Translations under genes and position numbers: made by a program
The notes under the pieces: model-generated
Told to the model about the DNA's origin: nothing
Databases searched by the model: none
What the model saw: only the letters and a program-made list of their open reading frames with translations
Assembly: GCA_029960065.1 (NCBI GenBank)
Contig: JASCOF010000005.1
Coordinates: 363,801 to 427,800 of the forward strand
Origin: Flavobacteriaceae bacterium PS02336
Lineage (GTDB): Bacteria; Bacteroidota; Bacteroidia; Flavobacteriales; Flavobacteriaceae
Direction: 5' to 3'
Length of the DNA: 64,000 nt
In this document: positions 16,121 to 24,180 of the stretch, in pieces
How the letters are laid out: each line of letters starts with the position of its first letter
Numbering within the stretch: the first letter of the stretch is position 1

Positions 16121-18284
16121 TTCCTTTCCCTATTTCCCCCAACAAAATTCATTTACATGCGGTTTAACGTGTATAAAAATAATTGCCAAGTATTATAAAA
16201 AAATCATTGACATTACCCCTTATTATAAAAGCCTTACATCAAAAGGATTGTCGGTATATGATTTGTGTGAAACTGCCGAGAATATCGGGTTTAGATCATC
16301 CGCATATGATGTTACTTTAAACGATTTACAGCTAATTAATAAGCCGGTCATTATTCATTGGAAAAGTAATCATTATGTTGTATTATATAAAGTAAAAAAA
16401 GGCAAGTTTTTTATTTCAGACCCAGCAAAAGGACTTTTAGAATATGATTTAAAGGAGTTTTACAGCAATTGGACAAATGGAAATAAAACCGGAAAAGTTA
16501 TTGTTTTAGAAGTTTCTGAAAAATTTCACGAATTGAAGAACAACAGAGCTAATTATTTAGCCGGTATCGAGTTTTTGTCAAGACATTTGAGCCCTTATAA
16601 AAAAAATCTTTCACAGCTTTTAATTGTAATGATTGTGATTGCATTAATATATGCAAGTCTTCCCTTTATTACCCGATCTATTATAGACGTAGGTATTGAA
16701 GGTCAGGATTTTAATTTTATAACTATAGTTCTAATTGCGAATATTTGTTTGTTATTGTTTAAGAGTATTGGAGAATGGATAAGAGCATCTATCTCATTGC
16801 ATATTGCTAGCAGAATTAAAATTTCAATTGTAACAGATTACTTAATTAAAGTTTTTTCATTACCTGTAAATTTTATTGATAATATGTTAATGGGGGATAT
16901 TATGCAAAGATCAAAAGATCAAGAAAGAATACAGCAATTCATTTCCAACTCTGCAATTTCTGTTTTTATGTCAATTCTTATTATTGTAATCTATGGCATA
17001 ATTCTTTTTGTTTTCGATGGTAACCTATTTTTAATTTTTCTATCAGCTACTATTATATATATTCTCTGGATAATGTTTTTTTACCAGGTTAGAAAAAAAA
17101 TGGATCTCAGATATTACCAGTTAATGGGAGAAAATCAAAGTTCGTGGATAGAAATTTTGAAAAATTTTGAAGATATCAAATTAAATAATTATTCTTTGAG
17201 AAAAAGATGGAAGTGGGAAAAGATACAAAGTGCATTATATAAAATTGAAATTAAGTTACTAAATATAGATAGATTACAACAGCTTGGAGCCGATTTTATT
17301 AACGGAATAAAAGATATTGGATTAACTTTTTATGGGGCTTACCTGGTTATTCAAGGTGATCTATCATTAGGTACTTTAATATCCATTCAATTTATAATTG
17401 GTCAATTAAATGGTCCTGTTACAGAATTAGTGACCTTTATAAAAATGGCACAGTCTGCTTTTATTAGCTTTATCAGAGTAAATGACATCAATAACATGCC
17501 CGAAGAGCAAATCAAAAGTAAATCTTTAATTGAAGCATTTGACTCAACTAACAACGATATTGTTTTTAGAAATGTAACTTTTAGGTATAAAGGTGCTTCA
17601 AGGTCAGTTTTAAGTAATTTATCATTTGTAATTCCTGAAAATAAAATAACCGCTATAGTGGGGCTAAGTGGATCGGGAAAAAGTACAATATTAAAATTAT
17701 TATCCAAAGTATACGATGAATATTCAGGTGATATATTTATTGGAAAAAATAATTTAAAATCTTTTGATAATGATTTTCTTCGAAAAAAAACAGGGACAGT
17801 ATTTCAAGAAAGCACATTATATAATGATACAATCTTGAACAATATAGTTTTGTCGGAAGAGCAGGAATACAATCCAGAATTAGTTGAAAGAATTTTACCA
17901 TGGGCTAATCTAAAAGAAGAATTGTACATGCTACCTGATGCGTTAAATACAAAACTTAGTGAAGGAGGAAAAGGCTTAAGTCAAGGACAAAAACAAAGAT
18001 TGTTACTCGCAAGGGCTTTTTACAAGCGTCCCAAATTTTTATTGTTAGATGAAGTGACAAATGCTATAGATTCTTATAGTGAAAATAAAATTTTAGATGT
18101 TTTTACCAATGGATTAAAAAATCAGACAATTGTTTTGGTTTCGCATAAATTATCTACAGTCAAATGTGCTGACTTTATAGTTATGATTGACAGAGGAATA
18201 GTGTTAGAGGCCGGATCGTATACTGAGCTACTTGAAAAAAAAGCTTTTTTCTATAATCTTTTTAAATCTCAAATACATGAATAA
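16113..18284 (+). CDS. Peptidase-containing ABC transporter (C39 bacteriocin exporter)
   Basis: The 723-residue protein is a complete PCAT. An N-terminal C39 cysteine peptidase (residues 1-140) carries Cys16 in NSFTCGLTCIK, His in WKSNHYVVLYKV (about residue 91) and Asp in FISDPAKG (about 107). A six-helix transmembrane domain spans about residues 160-450. The nucleotide-binding domain has Walker A GLSGSGKST, Q-loop VFQEST, signature LSQGQKQR, Walker B FLLLDEVTNAID and His-switch VLVSHKLS. It should remove the double-glycine leader and export the peptide in one step, dimeric in the inner membrane, with the HlyD protein encoded next (8-base overlap) and the TolC-like channel. All catalytic residues are present. 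Confidence 0.93.
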   Translation: MINSFPYFPQQNSFTCGLTCIKIIAKYYKKIIDITPYYKSLTSKGLSVYDLCETAENIGFRSSAYDVTLNDLQLINKPVIIHWKSNHYVVLYKVKKGKFFISDPAKGLLEYDLKEFYSNWTNGNKTGKVIVLEVSEKFHELKNNRANYLAGIEFLSRHLSPYKKNLSQLLIVMIVIALIYASLPFITRSIIDVGIEGQDFNFITIVLIANICLLLFKSIGEWIRASISLHIASRIKISIVTDYLIKVFSLPVNFIDNMLMGDIMQRSKDQERIQQFISNSAISVFMSILIIVIYGIILFVFDGNLFLIFLSATIIYILWIMFFYQVRKKMDLRYYQLMGENQSSWIEILKNFEDIKLNNYSLRKRWKWEKIQSALYKIEIKLLNIDRLQQLGADFINGIKDIGLTFYGAYLVIQGDLSLGTLISIQFIIGQLNGPVTELVTFIKMAQSAFISFIRVNDINNMPEEQIKSKSLIEAFDSTNNDIVFRNVTFRYKGASRSVLSNLSFVIPENKITAIVGLSGSGKSTILKLLSKVYDEYSGDIFIGKNNLKSFDNDFLRKKTGTVFQESTLYNDTILNNIVLSEEQEYNPELVERILPWANLKEELYMLPDALNTKLSEGGKGLSQGQKQRLLLARAFYKRPKFLLLDEVTNAIDSYSENKILDVFTNGLKNQTIVLVSHKLSTVKCADFIVMIDRGIVLEAGSYTELLEKKAFFYNLFKSQIHE

Positions 18285-19560
18285 TAATATAGAGAAATAT
18301 GAATCTGAGGAACTAAGAGAAATAGCACTACCTTCAAATGTAAGTGATTATAGAAAAGTCATATATTTTATAATTTCTTTCATTTTAATAAGTGTAATTA
18401 TTAGTGCAGTTATAACGTATCCTGAAAAAATTGTTGGCCGAGTTTTTATTGTTTCTAAAAATCAAACAAATAATATTTATTCTCCCAACAGCGGAGAAAT
18501 AGTATTATTAATCAGAGACAATACCTATGTGAAAAAAGGAAGTCTTTTAGCGTTAATCAATAGTACAACAAATTATAATGATTTGATGAAGTTAAAAAAG
18601 CAGTTAAAAAGAATCGATATTAATGAAATTGAAAGTTCGCTTAATATAAAATTTGATAAGACACTCAAACTTGGAGAAATAGAAAAATTCTACTATAATT
18701 TTTTACTGGCAATAATAGAGTGTGATAACACTTTGAAAATTGATCTGGCAAAACAAAAAATTACTAATATTGAAAAGAAAATATATAGAAATTCAGAGCG
18801 GGAAAAAATTTTACAAAAAGCTAAAAAAATATTTGCCGATAAATCTGAGATAGTTAATAAATCTTATGAGCTGGATCTTTCATTGTTTGATGCTGAAGCA
18901 ATTGTAAGAGATAAAATGGATAATTCAAAATTAACAATTCTTGATTTGAAAGAAAAAGAAATACTCATTGCCAAAAATGATCAGGAATTAGCTCATAACT
19001 CAGGTGAACTAAGTGATGAAATTTCATTTTTAAAAAAGGATCGAGAGAAGCTATTGGCTTCAGCACTATTTAATGTTAAAAAAACCTTTTTTGAATTAAA
19101 AACGGCTATAGATTATTGGGAATATAATTTCGCCATTAAAGCCCCAATTTCTGGTAAGGTTGAGTATTATCAGCCTTTTCTTAATTCAACGCAGTACGTT
19201 AAAAAGGAAGCGCCTTTGTTTATAATTTTACCTAAGGTTGAAGATGTATATGCCAGAGGTGTAATGTCTGCAAATGGTTATGGGAAAATGCGAAAAAATG
19301 ATACCGTATATATCAAACTCCGAGATTTTCCATTTAAAGAGTATGGTGACTTAAAAGGAATTATTTACAATAAATCAAAAGTTTATCATGATACTATTTA
19401 TTATATAGACATTAAAATAGACCCCCATTTAAAAACAACACATAACAAAAAAATCGATTTTTCATATAATATGCCCGGAAGTGTAGAATATTATGGAAAT
19501 AAGAGAAGTTTACTTCAAAGGATTTTCAGTAATATTCAAAATTCCATTGAAAAAAAGTAA
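18277..19560 (+). CDS. HlyD-family secretion adaptor protein
   Basis: Start chosen at ATG 18277 (MNNNIEKYESEELR), overlapping the transporter gene by 8 bases; the frame is open 45 bases further up. The 427-residue protein has one N-terminal membrane helix (about residues 22-44), a lipoyl-like half-motif IYSPNSGEIVLLIRD with NTYVKKGSLLALI, a coiled-coil hairpin of about 200 residues, and the returning half-motif APISGKVEYYQPFLNS. This is the membrane fusion protein of type I secretion, bridging the ABC transporter and the TolC-like channel. With those two, all three parts of an export machine are encoded in this cluster. Confidence 0.9.
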   Translation: MNNNIEKYESEELREIALPSNVSDYRKVIYFIISFILISVIISAVITYPEKIVGRVFIVSKNQTNNIYSPNSGEIVLLIRDNTYVKKGSLLALINSTTNYNDLMKLKKQLKRIDINEIESSLNIKFDKTLKLGEIEKFYYNFLLAIIECDNTLKIDLAKQKITNIEKKIYRNSEREKILQKAKKIFADKSEIVNKSYELDLSLFDAEAIVRDKMDNSKLTILDLKEKEILIAKNDQELAHNSGELSDEISFLKKDREKLLASALFNVKKTFFELKTAIDYWEYNFAIKAPISGKVEYYQPFLNSTQYVKKEAPLFIILPKVEDVYARGVMSANGYGKMRKNDTVYIKLRDFPFKEYGDLKGIIYNKSKVYHDTIYYIDIKIDPHLKTTHNKKIDFSYNMPGSVEYYGNKRSLLQRIFSNIQNSIEKK

Positions 19561-19987
19561 ATATCGCACAAACATATGTTAATGCGACTGTTTTTGAGTG
19601 GCATTATTTGTCTATCTCTGCCTAGTGATGGGGTCTAACTCAAAAAAGAATTTATTGTTTTATGGATATTAGGACACGATTGCAGACATTCGCTGTTCCA
19701 GTTTACGCATATACTCGCTGAGTTTTTCTTCAACCATCTTAGCATAGATCTGAGTAGTCCGAATGCTTGTATGTCCGAGCATTTTGGACACACTCTCAAT
19801 TGGTACGCCGTTACTCAGAGTAACGGTTGTCGCAAAAGTATGGCGAGCGATATGAAAGGTTTAAGTAAGCCATTAAAAAGGAAAAAAAATGTTGTAGAGC
19901 AGGGTGAAGGATATTTGTAATTTTTACGTTTTTCGAGGGATAATTGTCTTAATTTTTTAATTGATTAGATTAAGGTGGGATTTACTA
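19561..19987. other. Gap between HlyD gene and integrase: integrase remnant
   Basis: This stretch holds the remnant described separately (19669-19863). The sequence before it is not AT-rich in the local style and has no open frame of note; the segment 19880-19987 shows nothing I can name. Confidence 0.5.
19669..19863 (-). pseudogene. C-terminal remnant of a second tyrosine recombinase
   Basis: On the minus strand this reads about 64 codons in frame to a TAA: the catalytic FHIARHTFATTVTLSNGVPI (HxxR box), then MLGHTSIRTTQIYAKMVEEK with the third catalytic His/Lys region and the nucleophile Tyr. A stop just upstream and loss of everything N-terminal show it is a fragment. Its sequence differs from both intact integrases in the window and is typical of Bacteroides-type integrases, so it marks an earlier, lost integration or recombination. 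Confidence 0.8.
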
Positions 19988-21199
19988 TCAAATAATAATA
20001 TCTTCAATCATTTTGTCTAAAGTGTCGCTTGGTAGTGTGTTTAAATAAGACATTGTAGATTTAATGTCTTTATGACCTAAGGCTTCTTTGATAATATCTA
20101 CTGAAATGTTATTAAATTTCAAAATGGTTGCAAATGAATGCCTTGCACAGTAGTAGGTTATTTTCTTTTTAATGCCTAGATCCGTAATAATTTTTTTAAG
20201 CGGTTTGTTTATAAAAATCTTGAGATATTTATCTTTTTTGTTTTTTATATAGATTTCAGAGTTCTGATTATTATGAATAATGTTAAATAGATAAAACGAC
20301 TCGGCCGATGAAGCGTAATTTATAATTTTATCTTTCCAGAAATCGTTTATTTTAAAATTTACGATTACTTCGGTTTTGCTTCTTTTATATGTAATTGTTT
20401 CTTTATATAAATCAGTTTTCTTTAGTTGTATTAGGTCTATGAAATTAATTCCTCTTCCATAGAAGCTTAACAAAAACATATCTCTTGCAAAAATGTCATT
20501 TTTTTTAAGTAGAACAGTATTTTTCAATAATGCAATTTCTTCTTCTGATAGATATTCTTTTTTACCGCTTTCTTTAATTTTTGATACCTTGAATTTGTTA
20601 AAGGGATATATGGTGGCTGGAACTATTTCACGATTGATAGCTTTATTGAAAACTGCTCTTAAAGTACGAATCCTTATTCCAATAGTACTTTGGCTGTTAT
20701 TGTTCCCATTTAAGAAAGATTGATATTTATAAATTGCATCTACAGATAAATCCTTAAATGTAATTTCGTTTCTTTTAAAAAATCGTTGGATAGATTTTAA
20801 GGTGTCTTTCTCAATGTTATAAGTTGACAATTTTCCTGCATTTTTAATTTCATCTATTAAACTTTCGTGAAAAGCGGTGTAGCTAATGACTTGCTGTTTT
20901 CCTGATTTTTTTTTGAATTTGTTTACAACATCCTGTAAAGTAAATGGAGTTTCATCTAGCTCAAGTTCATGAATAATAGTGCTAACACGACTTGAATATT
21001 TTTCAATCAGATTGTTAATTTGTTTGTATTCATTGTGTGATTTTTTAAGACGCTCTGTTTCGAACGACCAATCTTCATATTTACATTTTTTTTTGATTGA
21101 TAAACTAGTATTAATCCTGTCTTTTATTAAGACAAGATTAATGAAATACTCTCCTTGTGCATTTCCTGTTGCCTTTAATGTGAATTTATATGATACCAT
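19988..21199 (-). CDS. int: Tyrosine recombinase (integrase of element 1)
   Basis: Start chosen at ATG 21199 (MVSYKFTLKATGNAQGEY); an upstream extension to 21250 would run through the arm-type repeat. The 403-residue protein has an N-terminal arm-binding segment, a SAM-like core-binding domain (about residues 100-190) and a catalytic domain with Arg in LLSFYGRGINFIDL, His-x-x-Arg in YYCARHSFATILK, and His...Tyr in EALGHKDIKSTMSYLN. It is of the IntDOT-related Bacteroidota type. It integrates and excises element 1 at the tRNA core 150 bases away. The 24-bp arm-type repeat over its leader suggests that the integrase or an excisionase controls its own transcription. Confidence 0.92.
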   Translation of the reverse strand: MVSYKFTLKATGNAQGEYFINLVLIKDRINTSLSIKKKCKYEDWSFETERLKKSHNEYKQINNLIEKYSSRVSTIIHELELDETPFTLQDVVNKFKKKSGKQQVISYTAFHESLIDEIKNAGKLSTYNIEKDTLKSIQRFFKRNEITFKDLSVDAIYKYQSFLNGNNNSQSTIGIRIRTLRAVFNKAINREIVPATIYPFNKFKVSKIKESGKKEYLSEEEIALLKNTVLLKKNDIFARDMFLLSFYGRGINFIDLIQLKKTDLYKETITYKRSKTEVIVNFKINDFWKDKIINYASSAESFYLFNIIHNNQNSEIYIKNKKDKYLKIFINKPLKKIITDLGIKKKITYYCARHSFATILKFNNISVDIIKEALGHKDIKSTMSYLNTLPSDTLDKMIEDIII

Positions 21200-21220
21200 T
21201 ATTGAAAAATATAACTTAAA

Positions 21221-21244
21221 CTGACGAACATTTGACGAGCAAAA
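21221..21244 (+). repeat. 24-bp arm-type direct repeat, right copy
   Basis: Exact copy of 4815-4838 in the same orientation, located between the integrase start and the attachment core. See the left copy for its sequence. Confidence 0.65.
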
Positions 21245-21296
21245 GTACAATTAAAATAAGAAATAATGATTTATTTTTTTATTTTTAAAAATATAA

Positions 21297-21315
21297 ACAC
21301 CTGATTATCAGGTGT
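21297..21315. promoter_or_regulatory. Palindrome between integrase and attachment core
   Basis: ACACCTGATTATCAGGTGT is a perfect 9+1+9 palindrome. It contains CCTGA/TCAGG, the same bases as the tRNA anticodon stem in the core 40 bases away. It may be an operator for int or an extra recombinase site. Confidence 0.45.
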
Positions 21316-21357
21316 AATAATTTATTATAAGTAATACTAAAAATATACTATACCTGA

Positions 21358-21401
21358 CTCATAATCAGGTGGTCCCTGGTTCGAGCCCAGGTGGGACCAC
21401 T
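21358..21401 (+). repeat. Attachment core copy B (junction of elements 1 and 2)
   Basis: Identical to the core in the tRNA (4725-4768). It is not a functional tRNA because the 5' half is missing. It is at once the right end of element 1 and the left end of element 2. Confidence 0.9.
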
Positions 21402-21410
21402 AGCAAAATC

Positions 21411-21442
21411 AAGCCTTTACAGAAATGTAAGGGCTTTTTTGT
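21411..21442 (+). terminator. Terminator at element 2 left end
   Basis: AAGCCTTTAC pairs with GTAAGGGCTT (one G-U pair), loop AGAAAT, then a T-run. It is nearly the same as the hairpin at 4778 and would follow the tRNA if element 2 were the only insertion. Confidence 0.8.
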
Positions 21443-21450
21443 TTTCATCA

Positions 21451-21466
21451 GTACAATATATGTATA
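21451..21466 (+). repeat. Possible arm-type site of element 2, left copy
   Basis: GTACAATATATGTATA matches GTACAACAAATGCATA at 48648-48663 in 13 of 16 positions and has the same placement relative to the element ends as the 24-bp repeat of element 1. Short and AT-rich, so chance similarity is possible. Confidence 0.3.
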
Positions 21467-21566
21467 ACAAATTGCTGACCTCGTAAAGATAGTAAACTTT
21501 TCATTCTGTTTCAATTAGCTGTGTTTTTTAGTATTTTTACTTTTCAATTAAAAAATAATTAGCGTT

Positions 21567-22295
21567 ATGGCAAGAATAATTGAAAAAATATTTTTCTTTC
21601 TCCATCAACAAGTACAAAAGGTAAATACTAAAATAGCTTCCAAAAAGGTTTCACTTATTTTAGCCCCGGTATTACCTATTTCGGTAGTTATTCTAAGTAC
21701 TTTTCAGTTATACAATGGTAATTTTATTTTATTCCATTTAATACTTCTAATTTTAGGAGTAGTTTTTACATTTTTACTTACGGTATCATCTATGTATTTT
21801 TTAAAAGGTGATAATATTTTTAATCGATATAATAGAGAAAAGTCTAATAGTAATTTATCTCAGTTTCAAAATACATCAAAGTCTTCAAACAATATATCTG
21901 AGAAAAAAGTAGCTGATTTAATGGAGGCTAATAGAGAGGTAATAAATTACTATTATATTGAATTTAAAAAGATTGAACTATTTAACGATGACACATTATT
22001 AATTGATTTTCAAAGTTTGATTGCTAATTGCTTAAAAAACGCTAAGAACAATTATTTTTTTAAATTAGAAATTAGTGCTCAGGAAACACACGGTTTTATC
22101 AATGAGTTTATGATTCCTTTCTTGATAAAATTAGACTCAAACAGTGTTATTCCTAAAAAAAGAATAGCTTCTCTGTTACAATATAAAAAAGCAGGCAAAT
22201 ATATTCCTGTAAATGAAAAATCATTATCTGATAAAAATAGAATAGCCGTTACCCTTTGCCAAAAAAAGTTATACGAAAGTGTTCCAAAAATGTAA
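21567..22295 (+). CDS. Membrane protein at left end of element 2, unknown function
   Basis: This 242-residue protein has two or three hydrophobic helices (about residues 28-48, 50-80), a Ser/Asn-rich linker (SNSNLSQFQNTSKSSNN) and a soluble C-terminal domain of about 130 residues without a motif I know. It is the first gene of element 2 and matches the position and membrane-plus-cytoplasmic-domain plan of 4895-5716 in element 1. The shared position suggests a backbone function; nothing more can be said. Confidence 0.6.
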   Translation: MARIIEKIFFFLHQQVQKVNTKIASKKVSLILAPVLPISVVILSTFQLYNGNFILFHLILLILGVVFTFLLTVSSMYFLKGDNIFNRYNREKSNSNLSQFQNTSKSSNNISEKKVADLMEANREVINYYYIEFKKIELFNDDTLLIDFQSLIANCLKNAKNNYFFKLEISAQETHGFINEFMIPFLIKLDSNSVIPKKRIASLLQYKKAGKYIPVNEKSLSDKNRIAVTLCQKKLYESVPKM

Positions 22296-22388
22296 ATTCC
22301 CCGAATTATTATGTGACCAAGTCGCAATTCCACGTTTCATCTAGTTTCATTCCAATAGTTTAGCCTCATAATTCTAAAACGAAAAATT

Positions 22389-22676
22389 ATGAACCCACAA
22401 AAAATTATTGAACAGTTAAATGAAATTAAAATGATGATTATAAAAGGTAATCAGTTCCAAAAAGAGATTTTTACTATTAAAGACCTGATGAACTATACAG
22501 GCTTTTCCGATAGTACGATTCACAAATTATCTGCTAAAAAATTAATCCCTCATAATAAGCCAACCAACGGAGCTTTATTCTTCGATCGACTTGAGATAGT
22601 TGAATGGATTAGAAAGCACAAAGTCTATTCAGATGAGGAAGTTTTGTCTAAATTTTCCAAGCAGTTAAAAAAATAA
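22389..22676 (+). CDS. Helix-turn-helix DNA-binding protein (excisionase/MerR-like)
   Basis: The 95-residue product has an N-terminal helix (IIEQLNEIKMMIIKGNQ) and a winged HTH: FTIKDLMNYTGFSDSTIHKL for the HTH, then LIPHNKPTNGALFFDRLEIV for the wing, and a short basic tail. The family serves as excisionase or regulator in Bacteroidota mobile elements. It stands between the membrane protein and the helicase gene, like 5895-6230 in element 1, and probably has the same role with different DNA specificity. Confidence 0.75.
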   Translation: MNPQKIIEQLNEIKMMIIKGNQFQKEIFTIKDLMNYTGFSDSTIHKLSAKKLIPHNKPTNGALFFDRLEIVEWIRKHKVYSDEEVLSKFSKQLKK

Positions 22677-22765
22677 AAGTGTTCAATTCCAACAAATTGC
22701 AACGCTTTATTTTAACTCTAATTATGTTGTATCCTCAAAGTATACAATAAAAAACATTGTACAAA

Positions 22766-23974
22766 ATGAAAGAGAAATATTTACGAATAGGTACGTCCTA
22801 TTTTAAGAAATCCCTGTACCCTTTATCTTCGGGTGATTTTGTGGAAATTTTGGTTATATGGTCTCCAGAATTGATAAGGCAAGATCATGGTAAAAATGTT
22901 CTTTCAGAAATTGAAAGATATGATGGTTTCATTTGTATTCCCGAGAACCGTCCTGAATTTTTTTTAAAAAGAATTCAGGATTATTATAATACTTATCATC
23001 AAATAAGCAAATCACCTTCCGAAGGAGATATTGGGAATACCCTTAGTTTTTTATCCCATATTTTTGGAGAGCAATTAGAATTAGGAATTGATTATCTACA
23101 ATTGATTTATTTAAAACCAACTCAAATTCTTCCAATTTTATGTTTAGTGAGTAAAGAACGTAATACGGGTAAGTCTACTTTCTTAAAATGGCTTAAAGAA
23201 ATATTTGAGTACAACCTCACTTTTCTTACCAATAGTGATTTCACCTCAAATTTTAACGCTGATTGGAGTTCCAAACTTTTAATTTGTATTGATGAAGTAC
23301 TATTTAAAACAGATGAACTAACCGAGCGAATAAAATACCTATCTACCACTAACACCCATAAAACAGAAGCAAAAGGAAAAGATAAAAAAGAAGCATCCTT
23401 TTTTGGAAAATTCGTTTTGTGTTCAAACAACGAAACCTCATTTATTAAAATTGATGCGGATGAAATCCGTTTTTGGGTAATAAAGATTAATAAATTTCAA
23501 AAAGAAGATGTTGACATTTTACAAAAACTAATCGACGAAATTCCCGCATTTTTACATTTTTTAATCAATAGAAAATTATCAACTGAAAATCAATCACGAA
23601 TGTGGTTTACTCCAGAACAGATTAAAACAAAAGCTTTATTAAAATTAGTAAGACATAATTCAAACCAAATCGAAAGAGAATTAGCTAATGTTTTATTGAA
23701 CACAATGGAAAGTTTGGATATCGAAAATTTAGATTTTAGTTTCTCGGACTTATTGAATATTTTAAACAAGTTTAAAATTAAATATGATGCTGTTGAAATA
23801 AAAAATATTATTCGTAAAAATTGGAAATTAGTACAAGCAAAAAATTCAAACCAGTATCAAAAAGTAAGCGTCACAAATGACCTTGATTTTTATCAAAACT
23901 TAACAAAAGGTCGTTATTATTCGATCACTAGAGATTTTTTATCTGATTATAATGATGAATTGATGACAATATAG
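22766..23974 (+). CDS. D5/VirE-like replicative helicase
   Basis: Start chosen at ATG 22766 (MKEKYLRIGTSYFK); a TTG lies three codons earlier. The 402-residue protein is a homologue of the element 1 helicase over its whole length: Walker A SKERNTGKST, Walker B-like LLICIDEVLF, LKYLSTTNTHKTEAKGKD-like linker and sensor strand FGKFVLCSNNET. Conservation is strong in the ATPase core and weak in the last 100 residues, which may contact the origin. The 3' end of the gene already contains two repeat units of the adjoining array. Confidence 0.8.
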   Translation: MKEKYLRIGTSYFKKSLYPLSSGDFVEILVIWSPELIRQDHGKNVLSEIERYDGFICIPENRPEFFLKRIQDYYNTYHQISKSPSEGDIGNTLSFLSHIFGEQLELGIDYLQLIYLKPTQILPILCLVSKERNTGKSTFLKWLKEIFEYNLTFLTNSDFTSNFNADWSSKLLICIDEVLFKTDELTERIKYLSTTNTHKTEAKGKDKKEASFFGKFVLCSNNETSFIKIDADEIRFWVIKINKFQKEDVDILQKLIDEIPAFLHFLINRKLSTENQSRMWFTPEQIKTKALLKLVRHNSNQIERELANVLLNTMESLDIENLDFSFSDLLNILNKFKIKYDAVEIKNIIRKNWKLVQAKNSNQYQKVSVTNDLDFYQNLTKGRYYSITRDFLSDYNDELMTI

Positions 23975-24136
23975 GATTAAGCCAACAACAGTAAGGCTTT
24001 TGTTTGTCATCACTTTGTCATCAAAAAATAAAATGATGATTAAAAATGATGATTAAAATTTAAAAGTGATGACATGATGACAAAATGATGATATGTAAAC
24101 CATTGTTATTATTGGGCTGATGGTACTTTGTCATCA
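23953..24136. repeat. TGATGA iteron-like array (candidate origin of element 2)
   Basis: Ten copies of TGATGA or its complement TCATCA start at 23953, 23961, 24007, 24018, 24034, 24047, 24067, 24075, 24086 and 24131, several within TTTGTCATCA. It lies between helicase and primase as in element 1 and is followed by a T-rich tract. Spacings of 8 and 11 recur in both arrays, but the unit differs from GATGCA. Confidence 0.6.
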
Positions 24137-24180
24137 ATTCGTCATTTTTTTTATTTTTTTAAACCCACAAAAATACTGCA

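Larger units (their letters stand above)
4725..21401. mobile_element. Integrative mobilizable element 1 (about 16.6 kb)
   Basis: Bounded by two identical copies of the tRNA 3' core (4725-4768 and 21358-21401; identity extends to 51 bp, 4719-4769 and 21352-21402). Inside, left to right: terminator, arm-type repeat, membrane protein, HTH protein, helicase, repeat array, primase, oriT-like hairpins, MobC, relaxase, a peptide export/bacteriocin cluster, an integrase remnant and a minus-strand tyrosine recombinase next to the right end. No type IV secretion or coupling-protein gene is present, so transfer would need a helper conjugative element. Confidence 0.85.

Noticed and set aside
16113..18284. 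Lanthipeptide-type transporter with maturation enzymes
   Set aside because: No LanM, radical SAM or YcaO-like enzyme is encoded nearby; only a nucleotidyltransferase-like and a GNAT protein are present.
21352..21425. Possible second tRNA gene
   Set aside because: Only the 3' half of the tRNA is present; the acceptor 5' strand and D-arm are missing, so it is an attachment site.
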